From NCBI GenBank assembly GCA_016756725.1, contig JAESII010000004.1, positions 310,001 through 374,000 of the forward strand: a stretch of DNA of 64,000 bases, given 5' to 3'. Source of the DNA: Synergistaceae bacterium (GTDB lineage Bacteria; Synergistota; Synergistia; Synergistales; Aminithiophilaceae). The notes under the pieces are model-generated. The model was not told the DNA's origin and made no database searches. It was given only the letters and a program-made list of their open reading frames with translations. This document shows, in pieces, positions 1 through 7,933 of this stretch. Within the stretch, counting starts at the first letter, position 1; each line of letters starts with the position of its first letter. Both the position numbers and the translations under genes were made by a program.

Positions 1-233
1 ATGGGCTCGCGCACCATGGGGCGCGACATGCCCGCCGCCACGGGACAGGCGAGACCGATGGCCTCGGCGACGAGAAGGGCATTGCGGGCCGTCTTGGCCA
101 GGGTCTGGTTCCCGGCGACGACGGTAACGGCCCGAAGGTCGATGGCCGGATGAATGTGGGCCATCATCATGGCCACGGCATCGTCGTGACCGGGGTCGAC
201 GTCGAGGATGATTTTTTTCGGCGCTGCGGTCAT
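1..233 (-). CDS. Inosine/uridine-type nucleoside hydrolase, N-terminal part (cut by window edge)
   Basis: The protein starts at an ATG complementary to 231-233 and runs off the left edge, so only about 77 residues are seen. Residues 11-18 read DVDPGHDD, the calcium-binding aspartate signature of the IU-nucleoside hydrolase family, which splits ribonucleosides into base and ribose. It is the last visible gene of a minus-strand operon coding a nucleoside-type ABC importer, 28 nt after the second permease, and the ribose released would feed the divergent ribokinase. Base specificity cannot be judged from this fragment. Confidence 0.88.
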   Translation of the reverse strand, partial: MTAAPKKIILDVDPGHDDAVAMMMAHIHPAIDLRAVTVVAGNQTLAKTARNALLVAEAIGLACPVAAGMSRPMVREP

Positions 234-261
234 GGTCACAGGTCTCCTTTCGGGCCAAGCG

Positions 262-1194
262 TCACTTGAGGGCGCTGCGGGCCCGGCGTTGGGCGGCCAT
301 CTTCCGTCCCATGGCCAGGGCCAGGATCGAAATGGTCGCCACATAGGGAATCATGAGAATGAACTGGGGAGGCAACCCCAGGGACTGGAGGCGGGAGCCG
401 ATGGAGTCGGTGAAGCCGAAGATGAGACAGCCGATCCAGCTCCTGATCGGATCGCCACCGCCGAAGAACATGGCCGCCACGCCCATGAAACCCCGCCCGT
501 TGGTCATGTTCTCGGCAAAAAGACGGGAGTAGCCCAGGGAGAGGTAGGCCCCGGCCATGCCGCCGACGACGCCCGAGTAGAGCATGACCTCGAACTTGCG
601 CCGGAAGACGGGGATGCCCGCCGTCTCCGCCGCCAAGGGATTGAGGCCTACGCTGCGCAGCCTCAGTCCCCAGACGGTGCGGTAGAGGAGCCAGGAGAGA
701 AAGAAGACGAGGAGGATTCCCAGGGGCTCGAAGAGGGAGTAGTCGTTGAAGAGGCTCCGGAGGACCTCGTTGCCGTCGAGGAGGGCCAGGTGGATCCGTG
801 GCAGGGGAACGATGGCCCTGTCGTAGAAGGAACCCGACGTTCCCAGGACCTTCTGGAGGAGGAAACGGGTCAAAGCCAGTGCGAGCATGTTGACGGCCAT
901 GCCGACGACGAAGATGTCGGCCTTGTAGCGGAGATGGGCCAGGGCCATGACGGCTGCGATGACGGTCCCGACGGCGACGGCAGCCAGAAGGGCCAGAAGC
1001 CAGCTCCCGCTGAAGTAGCTCACGGCGACGGCCGTGAAGGCCCCGCAGAGCATGATGCCCTCGACGCCCACGTTGAGGATGTCGGCCTGCTGAGTCAGGA
1101 TGCAGGTCAGCGTGGCGTAGAGAATGGGCGTCGATGCCCGCAGGGTGGCCCGGAAAAGAGTGTAATTGAAAACGAGGGAGAGATCGTCGAACAT
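262..1194 (-). CDS. ABC transporter permease, nucleoside/sugar type (NupQ-like)
   Basis: This 310-residue, very hydrophobic protein has about eight to ten membrane segments and belongs to the BPD_transp_2 family used by ribose, branched-chain amino-acid and nucleoside importers. The segment ADILNVGVEGIMLCGAF is the conserved early motif of the nucleoside branch (NupP/NupQ). It follows the other permease by only 3 nt, so the two should form a heterodimeric channel. Substrate assignment to nucleosides is inferred from the BMP-type binding protein, the nucleoside hydrolase and the ribokinase. Confidence 0.88.
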   Translation of the reverse strand: MFDDLSLVFNYTLFRATLRASTPILYATLTCILTQQADILNVGVEGIMLCGAFTAVAVSYFSGSWLLALLAAVAVGTVIAAVMALAHLRYKADIFVVGMAVNMLALALTRFLLQKVLGTSGSFYDRAIVPLPRIHLALLDGNEVLRSLFNDYSLFEPLGILLVFFLSWLLYRTVWGLRLRSVGLNPLAAETAGIPVFRRKFEVMLYSGVVGGMAGAYLSLGYSRLFAENMTNGRGFMGVAAMFFGGGDPIRSWIGCLIFGFTDSIGSRLQSLGLPPQFILMIPYVATISILALAMGRKMAAQRRARSALK

Positions 1195-1197
1195 GGC

Positions 1198-2223
1198 CTA
1201 GGCCTCCTTCCCCCTGGCGCCGCGACGGAAGAGAAAAAGACCCTCCATGGCGGCCAGGAGAATGAACATGGCGATGATGGCGTCGACGAGGGACTTGGGA
1301 ATTCCCGTGAAGCGCTCCATGCCGAGGGAACCCGCTTTGAGGGCGGCCAAGAAGAAGGCCAAGAGGGGAACGAGGCGGATGTCGTTGCGGGCGATGAGGG
1401 CCGCCAGCATGCCGTCAAAGGCGATTCCGGGCGAGAAGCCGTCCAGAAAATAGCCGTAGAGACCCATGACCTCGATGGCTCCGGCCATGCCGCCCAGGGC
1501 GCCGCTGAAGACCATCCCCCAGACCATGGTCACCCTGGAGCGGATGCCCACGTGTTCGGCGTAACCGGCGTTCTCGCCGACGGCCCGCATCTTGTAGCCC
1601 CAGGTGCTGCGGTGAACGATCCACCAGGTGACGAGAAGAGCGGCGAGGGCGATGAAAAGTCCCGAATTGGCCCGGCTCGGCGGCAGAATGCGCGCCAGGC
1701 GGGCCGTGGCGGCCAGGGCCGCCGTCTGAGGAACGCCCGTCCCCGCCGAGAGGGGATAGCCCACGAGGTAGGACGTGATATAGATGGCCACGTAGTTGGC
1801 CAGAATGGTGACGCAGACTTCGTTGACGCGCCAGTAGGCCTTGAGGGCTCCGGGAATGGCCGCCCAGGCTCCTCCGACTGCCATGGCCGCCATCAGGCAG
1901 AGGCCGATGTGGATCGGGGCCGCAACGCCCGTGAGGGCCGCTCCGACCCAGGCTGCGGCGATGGCGCCCAGATAGAGCTCGCCCTCGACGCCGACGTTGA
2001 AGACAGCCACCTTGGACGAGACGGCAAAGGCCAGGGCCGTCAGAAGGAGGGGAACGAAGCGCTCCAGGGTGCCGCCGAAATTGAAACGGCCCCAGAAGGC
2101 CCCCCTGAAAAGTTCCCGATAGGCCTCGGCGGGGCTGTGGCCCAGAAGAGCGACGACGACGGCGCCGAAAAGGAGGGAGACGACGACGGTGACCAGAGTG
2201 CTGAGAGTCGAACTTTTATTCAC
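1198..2223 (-). CDS. ABC transporter permease, nucleoside/sugar type (NupP-like)
   Basis: This 341-residue integral membrane protein pairs with the permease at 262-1194. It carries the family motif VAVFNVGVEGELYLGAIAA near residue 75, matching the equivalent motif of its partner. The start is a GTG at 2223 whose GTGA overlaps the stop codon of the upstream ATPase gene by 4 nt, which indicates translational coupling. A long N-terminal helix precedes the conserved core, as is usual for the longer of the two permeases in this transporter type. Confidence 0.88.
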   Translation of the reverse strand: MNKSSTLSTLVTVVVSLLFGAVVVALLGHSPAEAYRELFRGAFWGRFNFGGTLERFVPLLLTALAFAVSSKVAVFNVGVEGELYLGAIAAAWVGAALTGVAAPIHIGLCLMAAMAVGGAWAAIPGALKAYWRVNEVCVTILANYVAIYITSYLVGYPLSAGTGVPQTAALAATARLARILPPSRANSGLFIALAALLVTWWIVHRSTWGYKMRAVGENAGYAEHVGIRSRVTMVWGMVFSGALGGMAGAIEVMGLYGYFLDGFSPGIAFDGMLAALIARNDIRLVPLLAFFLAALKAGSLGMERFTGIPKSLVDAIIAMFILLAAMEGLFLFRRGARGKEA

Positions 2224-3740
2224 GGCAGAGCTCCTCCCGTCATGAGGAGGCCAAGGCTCTCCTCGTCGGCCCCTTCCGCGTCGAGAAGGCCCGTGATCTG
2301 CCCCTCGTACATGACGGCGATCCGATCCGAGAGGGAGAGAATCTCCTCCAAGTCGGCCGACACGAGGAGAATGGCCGTCCCCCTGTCCCGGGCGCGAACC
2401 AGCTCGCGACGGATGTTCTCGATGGATCCGACGTCGACGCCCCTCGTCGGCTGGGCCGCCAGGAGGACCTGAGCCTCCTCGTCCACTTCCCGGGCGACGA
2501 CGACCTTCTGGGCGTTGCCGCCCGAGAGATGGGCCGCCGGCGCCTCGGGACGGGCGGGCCTGATATCGAAAGTCTCGATGAGACGGCGCGCGAAGCGGCG
2601 CAGGGCGCCGACGACGAGGAGAGGGCCCCGCGACAGGGGCGCCCTGCGGAAGGCCATCCCGGCCAGGTTCTCCTCGATGGACATGGCCCGGTTGAGGCCG
2701 CGGGCATTGCGATCCTCGGGGATATGGGCCAGCCCCGCGGCGCGGACTTCGAGGGGACTTCTGTTCTGGATCTCCCCTTGACCGAGACGGATGCGCCCCC
2801 CCTCGACGGGACGGAGCCCGGCGATGGCCTCGACGAGTTCGCTCTGGCCGTTGCCGTCGATGCCGGCCAGACCCAGGATCTCGCCCCGACGGAGCTCGAA
2901 GGAGACGCCTCGCAGCTTGGAGAGTTCCTTGTCGCTGGGAACGAAGACATCCTCGACGGAAAGGACCACGTCGCCTGCCGCCCCCCCGTCGGCACGGCTG
3001 ACGCCGAGGAAGACGTCCCGTCCCACCATGAGGCGGGCCAGATCGGGGATGGACGTGGCCGAGACGTCGACGGTGGCGACGTGGCGGCCCTGACGCATGA
3101 CCGTCACCCTGTCGGAGAGGGCCATGACTTCGCGGAGCTTGTGGGTGATGAAGACGACGGACTTGCCCGATGCCGTCAGCGTCTTCAGGATCTCGAAGAG
3201 ACGGGATGCCTCCTGAGGCGTCAGGACCGCCGTCGGCTCGTCGAGAATCAGGATCTCGGCCCCGCGGTAGAGGGCCTTTATGATCTCCACTCTCTGGGCC
3301 TCGCCCACAGAGATAGCGTTCACCTTTTTGTGGAGTTGAATGTGAAGGCCGTAATCGTCGATGAAACGGCGCACCCTCCCTTCGGCCTCGGCGAAGTCGA
3401 TGCGCCCCCCGCTTTTCCTGGGCTCGAAACCGAGGATGATATTCTCCAGAACCGTCAGTTCCCGGACGAGCATAAACTCCTGATGAACCATGCCGATGCC
3501 GAGAGAGATGGCCCCAGCAGGCGTAAGGGCCTCGAAGGAGCGCCCCCTGACGACGATCCGTCCCTCCTCGGGCGCGTAGAGACCGTAGAGGGTCTTCATC
3601 ATCGTCGATTTGCCGGCGCCGTTCTCGCCTATGAGGGAATGGACCTCACCGGCCCGGAGATCGAAACGACCTCCGTCGACGGCCCGCACGTTGGGAAAGT
3701 CCTTGACGATGGCCTCCATGACCACGATGGGCTGGCTCAA
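2220..3740 (-). CDS. ABC transporter ATP-binding protein with two NBDs (NupO/RbsA-like)
   Basis: This 506-residue protein contains two fused nucleotide-binding domains. The first has Walker A GENGAGKST, a divergent signature (SVGEAQRVEI) and Walker B LILDEP. The second lacks a good Walker A (GIDGNGQSE) but keeps the signature LSGGNAQK, as is typical of RbsA/MglA/NupO proteins, where one site is degenerate. The start is taken as TTG at 3740 because GAGGTGAG lies 6 nt upstream; the next ATG would remove seven residues. It lies 77 nt behind the binding-protein gene, with a hairpin between them. Confidence 0.9.
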   Translation of the reverse strand: MSQPIVVMEAIVKDFPNVRAVDGGRFDLRAGEVHSLIGENGAGKSTMMKTLYGLYAPEEGRIVVRGRSFEALTPAGAISLGIGMVHQEFMLVRELTVLENIILGFEPRKSGGRIDFAEAEGRVRRFIDDYGLHIQLHKKVNAISVGEAQRVEIIKALYRGAEILILDEPTAVLTPQEASRLFEILKTLTASGKSVVFITHKLREVMALSDRVTVMRQGRHVATVDVSATSIPDLARLMVGRDVFLGVSRADGGAAGDVVLSVEDVFVPSDKELSKLRGVSFELRRGEILGLAGIDGNGQSELVEAIAGLRPVEGGRIRLGQGEIQNRSPLEVRAAGLAHIPEDRNARGLNRAMSIEENLAGMAFRRAPLSRGPLLVVGALRRFARRLIETFDIRPARPEAPAAHLSGGNAQKVVVAREVDEEAQVLLAAQPTRGVDVGSIENIRRELVRARDRGTAILLVSADLEEILSLSDRIAVMYEGQITGLLDAEGADEESLGLLMTGGALP

Positions 3741-3766
3741 GGCAACTCACCTCTTTCGCTCCCGAC

Positions 3767-3804
3767 GGCAGGTCCTCCGGAAGGGACCTTCCGAAAGACC
3801 TGCC
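3767..3804 (-). promoter_or_regulatory. Intercistronic stem-loop after binding-protein gene
   Basis: Outer arms GGCAGGTC (3767-3774) and GACCTGCC (3797-3804) pair perfectly, and an inner hairpin CGGAAG/CTTCCG (3778-3783, 3788-3793) extends the helix across a 3-by-3 internal loop. It lies 13 nt after the binding-protein stop and has no following U-run on the minus strand. It is therefore more likely an mRNA-stabilising or attenuating element than a full terminator. It would let the binding protein be made in excess of the membrane components. Confidence 0.6.
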
Positions 3805-3817
3805 TCTGGTGAAAAAA

Positions 3818-4852
3818 TCAGTTGCGCCTGAAGCCCTCGTAGGCATCGACCTTGATGGCGCCGCTTCGGACCTGCTCCGTCAGCTCCCCGATCTTATCGA
3901 GAAGTTCCTGGGGGAACCTGTCGCCCAGGGCTTCTTTCATGACCGACATGTCGGTGAGGCTCACGCCGCCAGAGGCGATGCCCATCTCGACGACGGTGTC
4001 GCCCTTGAAGGTGCCGTCGACGACGTCTTTGACGAGCTCGTAGCTGGCCACGTCGACGCGCTTGAGCATGGACGTCAGGATATGGCCGGGGTAGATGCCG
4101 TCCTGATCAAGGTCGACGCCGATGGCGAACTTGCCCGCCTCGTGGGCGGCCTCGAGAATGCCGTTGCCCGTGTTGGAGGCGACGTTCATGACGATATCGG
4201 CGCCCTGGTCATACTGGGCCAGGGTAAGTTCCTTGCCCTTGAGAGGATCGTTGAAGGTTCCGGCGAAGGAGACGAGGACGCGCATCTCGGGATCGATGAA
4301 CTTGGCGCCCTGCTCGTAGCCGACGAGGAAATCGTGAAGGACGGGGATATCCATGCCGCCGACCCAGCCGATGATCTTCTTGTCGTTGACGCCTTCGATC
4401 TCGGAGCGGGTCGTGAAGAGGGCCGCCGCCGCCCCGGCCAGGAAGGAGCCCTCGTTCTGGGCGAAGACGATGGACTTGACGTTGGGTGCCTTGATGGCTC
4501 CGTCGATGACGCCGAACTTCACGTCGGGAAAGTCGGCGGCGTGGCTGCCGACGATCTCGGCGATCTGGGTGCTGCAGGCCAGCACCAGGTCATAGCCCGC
4601 GGCGGCCATGGCCACCAGATTCGATTCCCAGTCGGCGGGATTTTTGGACTCCATGACCTTGAGCTCGACGTCGAAATCGGTCATGGCGCGCTCCAGCCCC
4701 TGATAGGCCGAGTCGTTGAAGGACTTGTCGCCGAGGAATCCGGCGAGGACGAGGGCCACCTTGACGGGCTTGTCGGCGGCCATGACGGGCAGGGCGAAGA
4801 AGCAGGAGGCGATGAGGCAGAGGGCGATGAGGACGCGGGACGTGCCTTTCAT
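3818..4852 (-). CDS. BMP-family periplasmic nucleoside-binding protein
   Basis: This 344-residue protein has a signal peptide of about 25 residues. Either signal peptidase I cuts after PVMA, or the sequence IASC (Cys17) acts as a lipobox; the hydrophobic stretch after the cysteine favours the first. The mature part follows the BMP/PnrA/Med family, with KVALVLAGFLGDKSFNDSAY at its start and GWVGGMDIPVLHDFLVGYEQG in the middle. Family members bind purine nucleosides or related ligands. The gene follows the LacI-type regulator and opens the transport part of the operon. A GGAAAGGGGAGA ribosome site precedes the ATG. Confidence 0.9.
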   Translation of the reverse strand: MKGTSRVLIALCLIASCFFALPVMAADKPVKVALVLAGFLGDKSFNDSAYQGLERAMTDFDVELKVMESKNPADWESNLVAMAAAGYDLVLACSTQIAEIVGSHAADFPDVKFGVIDGAIKAPNVKSIVFAQNEGSFLAGAAAALFTTRSEIEGVNDKKIIGWVGGMDIPVLHDFLVGYEQGAKFIDPEMRVLVSFAGTFNDPLKGKELTLAQYDQGADIVMNVASNTGNGILEAAHEAGKFAIGVDLDQDGIYPGHILTSMLKRVDVASYELVKDVVDGTFKGDTVVEMGIASGGVSLTDMSVMKEALGDRFPQELLDKIGELTEQVRSGAIKVDAYEGFRRN

Positions 4853-4928
4853 GGTTTATCTCCCCTTTCCAGATCGAGGCGCCTGAAGGCGCCACAGACA
4901 AGAAGCGGAACGGCGGAAAAAAGGGCGG

Positions 4929-5954
4929 TCAGGACCTCGGGCCATCACCTCCTGCAGGGGGCCCCGAAGAGCGGCGCACCTTCAGGGTCGTGTTCATCAG
5001 GACGGGACGGCGGCGGGGCAAGGTGCCGTCCCGCATCCGCTCCAGAAGAATCTGGACGGCCCGGCGCCCCATCTCCCGGCAGGGCTGGGCCACCGTCGTG
5101 AGAGGGGGGTTGAAATAGGCCGCCAGAGGGATATCGTCGAAACCGACAACGGAGACATCGCCGGGAACGGAGAGCCCCCTTTCGGCCAGAGCCGTGACGG
5201 CGCCGAGGGCCATGAGGTCGTTGCAGGCGAAAAAGGCCGTCGGCCTCCGGCCTCCGTCCAGGAGGACCGTGGCGCAGGCATGGCCCGAAGCGGGAGTGAA
5301 GTCGCCGCGCAGGACCCAAGAGGGGTCGAAGGGGAGTCCGGCGGCCTCCAGGGCCTGGCGGTAGCCCGTGACGCGATCGCCGCTGGGCGAAACCTGGGAG
5401 GGACCGGCGATGCAGGCGATACGCCGATGGCCTAGGGCGAGAAGGTGATCCGTGGCCTGACGCCCACCTCGAACGTTATCGATCTGGATCGAATCGACGG
5501 CGACACAGGGAATCTCCCGATCCAGCATGACGAGAGGGATGGCCAGGCCGTCGAAGAGGGCGGCGTCCCGTTCCGTGACGCCGACGTTGACGAGGAAGAT
5601 GCCCCCGACGCGGTTGGCCGCCAGGACCTCGACGGCCTCCGCCTCCCTGTCGCGACGTCCGTCGGAGTTGCAGATGATAACGGCATAGCCCTCTTCGGAA
5701 CAGGCGTCGGCCACGGCCCGGGCGATCTCGGCGAAATAGGGGTTGGTGGCGTCGGGCACGACAAGCCCCAGCAAGGTCGCCTCGCCTCGGCGAAGTCCCC
5801 TGGCGAGGACGTTGGGCCTGTAGCCCAGATCTTTCATGACGCCTTCGACACGGAGACGGACGGCGTCGCTGACACGACGGGTGCCGTTGACGACGTGAGA
5901 AACGGTCGTCACCGAGACGCCGGAACGTTGGGCCACATCTTTCATCGTCGTCAC
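4929..5954 (-). CDS. LacI-family transcriptional regulator
   Basis: The N-terminus carries the LacI helix-turn-helix (MKDVAQRSGVSVTTVSHVVN) and hinge helix (NVLARGLRRG), followed by a periplasmic-binding-protein-like ligand domain. The start is placed at GTG 5954 because GGCGAGG lies 7 nt upstream. An in-frame ATG at 6002 would add 16 unconserved residues and would lie inside the operator. It is the first gene of the nucleoside transport operon and its promoter abuts a perfect palindrome, so it probably represses itself, the transporter and perhaps the divergent ribokinase. The inducer is likely ribose or a nucleoside (inference). Confidence 0.9.
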   Translation of the reverse strand: MTTMKDVAQRSGVSVTTVSHVVNGTRRVSDAVRLRVEGVMKDLGYRPNVLARGLRRGEATLLGLVVPDATNPYFAEIARAVADACSEEGYAVIICNSDGRRDREAEAVEVLAANRVGGIFLVNVGVTERDAALFDGLAIPLVMLDREIPCVAVDSIQIDNVRGGRQATDHLLALGHRRIACIAGPSQVSPSGDRVTGYRQALEAAGLPFDPSWVLRGDFTPASGHACATVLLDGGRRPTAFFACNDLMALGAVTALAERGLSVPGDVSVVGFDDIPLAAYFNPPLTTVAQPCREMGRRAVQILLERMRDGTLPRRRPVLMNTTLKVRRSSGPPAGGDGPRS

Positions 5955-6000
5955 GAGAGACCTCGCCTCCTTGACGTAAACGGAAAAAGAGCGGATCGAC

Positions 6001-6034
6001 ATGAGGCAAAGGTTTGCGCAAACCTTTGCCTCAT
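6001..6034. promoter_or_regulatory. 34-bp perfect palindromic operator for the LacI-type regulator
   Basis: Each half-site reads ATGAGGCAAAGGTTTGC and the second half is its exact reverse complement, with a central CG as in classical LacI-family operators (core TTGCGCAA). It lies between the divergent regulator/transporter operon and the ribokinase gene, and starts at the -10 element of the minus-strand promoter. Occupancy would block that promoter. The outer eight or so bases on each side go beyond what one LacI dimer usually needs. Confidence 0.82.
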
Positions 6035-6062
6035 GCTAGGGTCTGAAGGACGACTTTGTCAA
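6033..6062 (-). promoter_or_regulatory. Sigma-70-type promoter of the lacI/nucleoside transport operon
   Basis: On the minus strand TTGACA (6057-6062) and TAGCAT (6033-6038) are separated by 18 nt. The -35 is a perfect consensus match and the -10 matches four of six bases. The -10 overlaps the first two bases of the palindromic operator, which fits repression by the adjacent LacI-type protein. Confidence 0.6.
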
Positions 6063-6361
6063 GGCAGAAAAAGAGGTCCCCTGGCCCAGGTCCGCCGAAC
6101 GATCCCGGCCAGAAGCCTTCTTGATCCGGATCCGCCCGGGACCTGGGCGGGAAGGGACCTCCGTCGGGAAGGGGCGAGATCCCCTCCCTGCGGCGACCGG
6201 CGAAGGCCCTTTCTGCGCCCCTGTCCTCTCCGGGACCGCTTCCGCCTTGGGCTGGTTCCCTGACAGGGGGCCGGCAGGGACGACGTCGCCCTCCGGCTTC
6301 ATGGGCCCTTTCGGCATCTCTGGGCACCCCCTCAGGGGGTGATCGTTCTTCGAGGAAGGAT
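6063..6361. other. Intergenic region before ribokinase
   Basis: No gene is seen here. The stretch contains inverted arms CCCAGGTCC (6085-6093) and GGACCTGGG (6139-6147) with a 45-nt loop that itself holds the palindrome GATCCGGATC. It would form a long structured leader on the ribokinase transcript if that starts near the operator. No convincing plus-strand -35/-10 pair was found. Confidence 0.35.
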
Positions 6362-7270
6362 GTGCGTAAAGTGAAAAAAATCGTCGTCGTCGGGTCGATC
6401 AACATGGACCTCATCATGGAGACGCCCCGGCTGCCCGCCTTGGGAGAGACCCTTCTGGGAGGTCCCTTTTCGACGGCTCCGGGCGGCAAGGGGGCAAACC
6501 AGTCCGCCGCCTGTGCCCGCCTCGGCGCCGAAGCCGTTCACATCGGGCGCCTCGGCGACGACCTTTTCGGCCGTCAGCTCCTGGAGGTCCTCAAGGATGA
6601 GGGAATCGACACGTCGGGCATCGCCGTCACGCCCGACAGGAGCAGCGGCGTCGCCCAGATCTGCGTCGCTGGCGGGGACAACAGCATCATCGTCGCCCCC
6701 GGAGCCAACGCCCTCCTCTCGGCACGGGACGTGAGGGATCACCGCGACCTCTTCCGGGAGGCCCGGGCCGCCCTCTTCCAGCTTGAGGTCCCCCTGGAGG
6801 CCGTCACCGAAGGGCTCCGCCTGGCCCGGTCCGAAGGGGCCCTGACGATCCTCAACCCCGCTCCCTGGAGGCCCCTGCCCGACGAGACCCTCGCTCTCGT
6901 CGACGTCTTCGTCCCCAACGCCATCGAACTGAGTCAGTGCGCCATGACGGCCAACAGGGAAAAGGCCTTCGAAAAGCTTCTCGAAACAGGCGTCGGAGCC
7001 GTCGTCATGACAGCCGGCTCCGACGGGGCCTACTTCGCCTCGTCCCACCGGTCGGGCCACGTTCCGGCCCCGTCCGTCAACGTCGTCGACAGCACCGGCG
7101 CCGGCGACACCTTCACGGGCGCCCTGGCTGTCTCCCTCGCCGAAGGTCATCAGCTCCAAGAAGCCGTCCGCTTCGGCGTCCACGCCGGAGCCCTGGCCTG
7201 CACCCGCCTGGGAGCCCTGCCCGCCATTCCGCGACGGGACGAGGTGGAGGCCCTCCTGGCACGTTCCTGA
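6362..7270 (+). CDS. rbsK: Ribokinase
   Basis: This PfkB-family sugar kinase of 302 residues shows the N-terminal signature VGSINMDLIM, the substrate-binding motif GGKGANQSAACARLGA, and the C-terminal motif GAGDTF whose Asp249 is the predicted catalytic base. It phosphorylates ribose at O5, here probably ribose released by the nucleoside hydrolase. The GTG at 6362 is preceded by AGGAAGG; a second GTG at 6371 is also possible. It diverges from the LacI-type regulator and probably shares the operator at 6001-6034. Confidence 0.92.
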   Translation: MRKVKKIVVVGSINMDLIMETPRLPALGETLLGGPFSTAPGGKGANQSAACARLGAEAVHIGRLGDDLFGRQLLEVLKDEGIDTSGIAVTPDRSSGVAQICVAGGDNSIIVAPGANALLSARDVRDHRDLFREARAALFQLEVPLEAVTEGLRLARSEGALTILNPAPWRPLPDETLALVDVFVPNAIELSQCAMTANREKAFEKLLETGVGAVVMTAGSDGAYFASSHRSGHVPAPSVNVVDSTGAGDTFTGALAVSLAEGHQLQEAVRFGVHAGALACTRLGALPAIPRRDEVEALLARS

Positions 7271-7282
7271 AGAACGCCCAAA

Positions 7283-7322
7283 GACGGGCCAAGGGCCGCC
7301 TCGAGGCGGCCCTTGGCCCGTC
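7283..7322. terminator. Bidirectional terminator-like 18-bp stem
   Basis: Arms 7283-7300 and 7305-7322 are exact reverse complements (starting GACGGGCCAAGGG) around a TCGA tetraloop. The stem lies between the convergent ribokinase and NYN genes. Only three T residues follow on the minus strand and none on the plus strand, so termination may depend on the exceptional stem rather than on a U-tract. Confidence 0.72.
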
Positions 7323-7332
7323 TGCCCGCTTT

Positions 7333-7920
7333 CTAGAGCTCGTACTTGACGTGCCCCTTCTCCTCCGAGAGGCGCCGCGTCGCGAAGAGCTCCTCCAGGG
7401 CGACGTCAATCTCCTCTTCGGGGATGCTGTTCTTGAAGCAGTTCACCAGGTGGGACCGGAGGGAGCTGACCTTGCGGGGCCTCTTCTGGGCCTGGATCTT
7501 GCTCAGGTTTTCGATGATGGCCGCCGTGTATTTCGATTTGGGCTTGCTCACCGTCGACGACGGAAGCTGGGACAGGTGGGTGACTCTCTGCGTCCGGAGC
7601 CCCTTCTCGTTGGCGTAGTCGATGACGGCGTCATAGCCCTTGTCGTTGCTGAGGATGAAGACGACCTCGGGCCTCTCCGAGGCGGCGCAGATCGCCCCCA
7701 GCTCGAAGCAGAGGTGAAAGTCGAGGCTGTTTTTGCCCTGTCGGGCGATCTTGATCCACCGGCAGGCGTCGCCGAGGCGCTGGAGGGCCGCCACGGTCTC
7801 GAAGGGGAGGTTCTTCTGGTTGGGACCGACGAAGATCCACAGATGGGTCGACGTCGTGTCGATCTCGCCGACGGCGTCGAGGTTGATGTTCTCATAGTCC
7901 ACCAGGACCAGTCGTTTCAT
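7333..7920 (-). CDS. NYN/PIN-like domain ribonuclease
   Basis: This 195-residue protein begins with MKRLVLVDYENIN, the first acidic motif of NYN (PIN-like) nucleases. It also has an aspartate in SLDFHLCFELG and the third motif FILSNDKGYD. These are the acidic metal-binding positions of a PIN fold. The C-terminal ~60 residues are predicted helical and could form a winged-helix or partner-binding region. It is the last gene of an operon, 13 nt after the SMC-like ATPase, so a role with that nuclease complex is likely. Substrate (RNA or structured DNA) is unknown. Confidence 0.8.
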   Translation of the reverse strand: MKRLVLVDYENINLDAVGEIDTTSTHLWIFVGPNQKNLPFETVAALQRLGDACRWIKIARQGKNSLDFHLCFELGAICAASERPEVVFILSNDKGYDAVIDYANEKGLRTQRVTHLSQLPSSTVSKPKSKYTAAIIENLSKIQAQKRPRKVSSLRSHLVNCFKNSIPEEEIDVALEELFATRRLSEEKGHVKYEL

Positions 7921-7933
7921 CGCTTATCTCTCC

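Noticed and set aside
208..2472. Long plus-strand open frame opposite the nucleoside permeases
   Set aside because: It is antisense to two well-supported permease genes and rich in Gly/Glu/Asp/His in low-complexity fashion, an artefact of third-position GC bias in high-GC DNA.
5955..6002. ATG 6002 as the start of the LacI-type regulator
   Set aside because: It lies within the operator, has no ribosome site and adds 16 unconserved residues, while GTG 5954 has GGCGAGG at good spacing.
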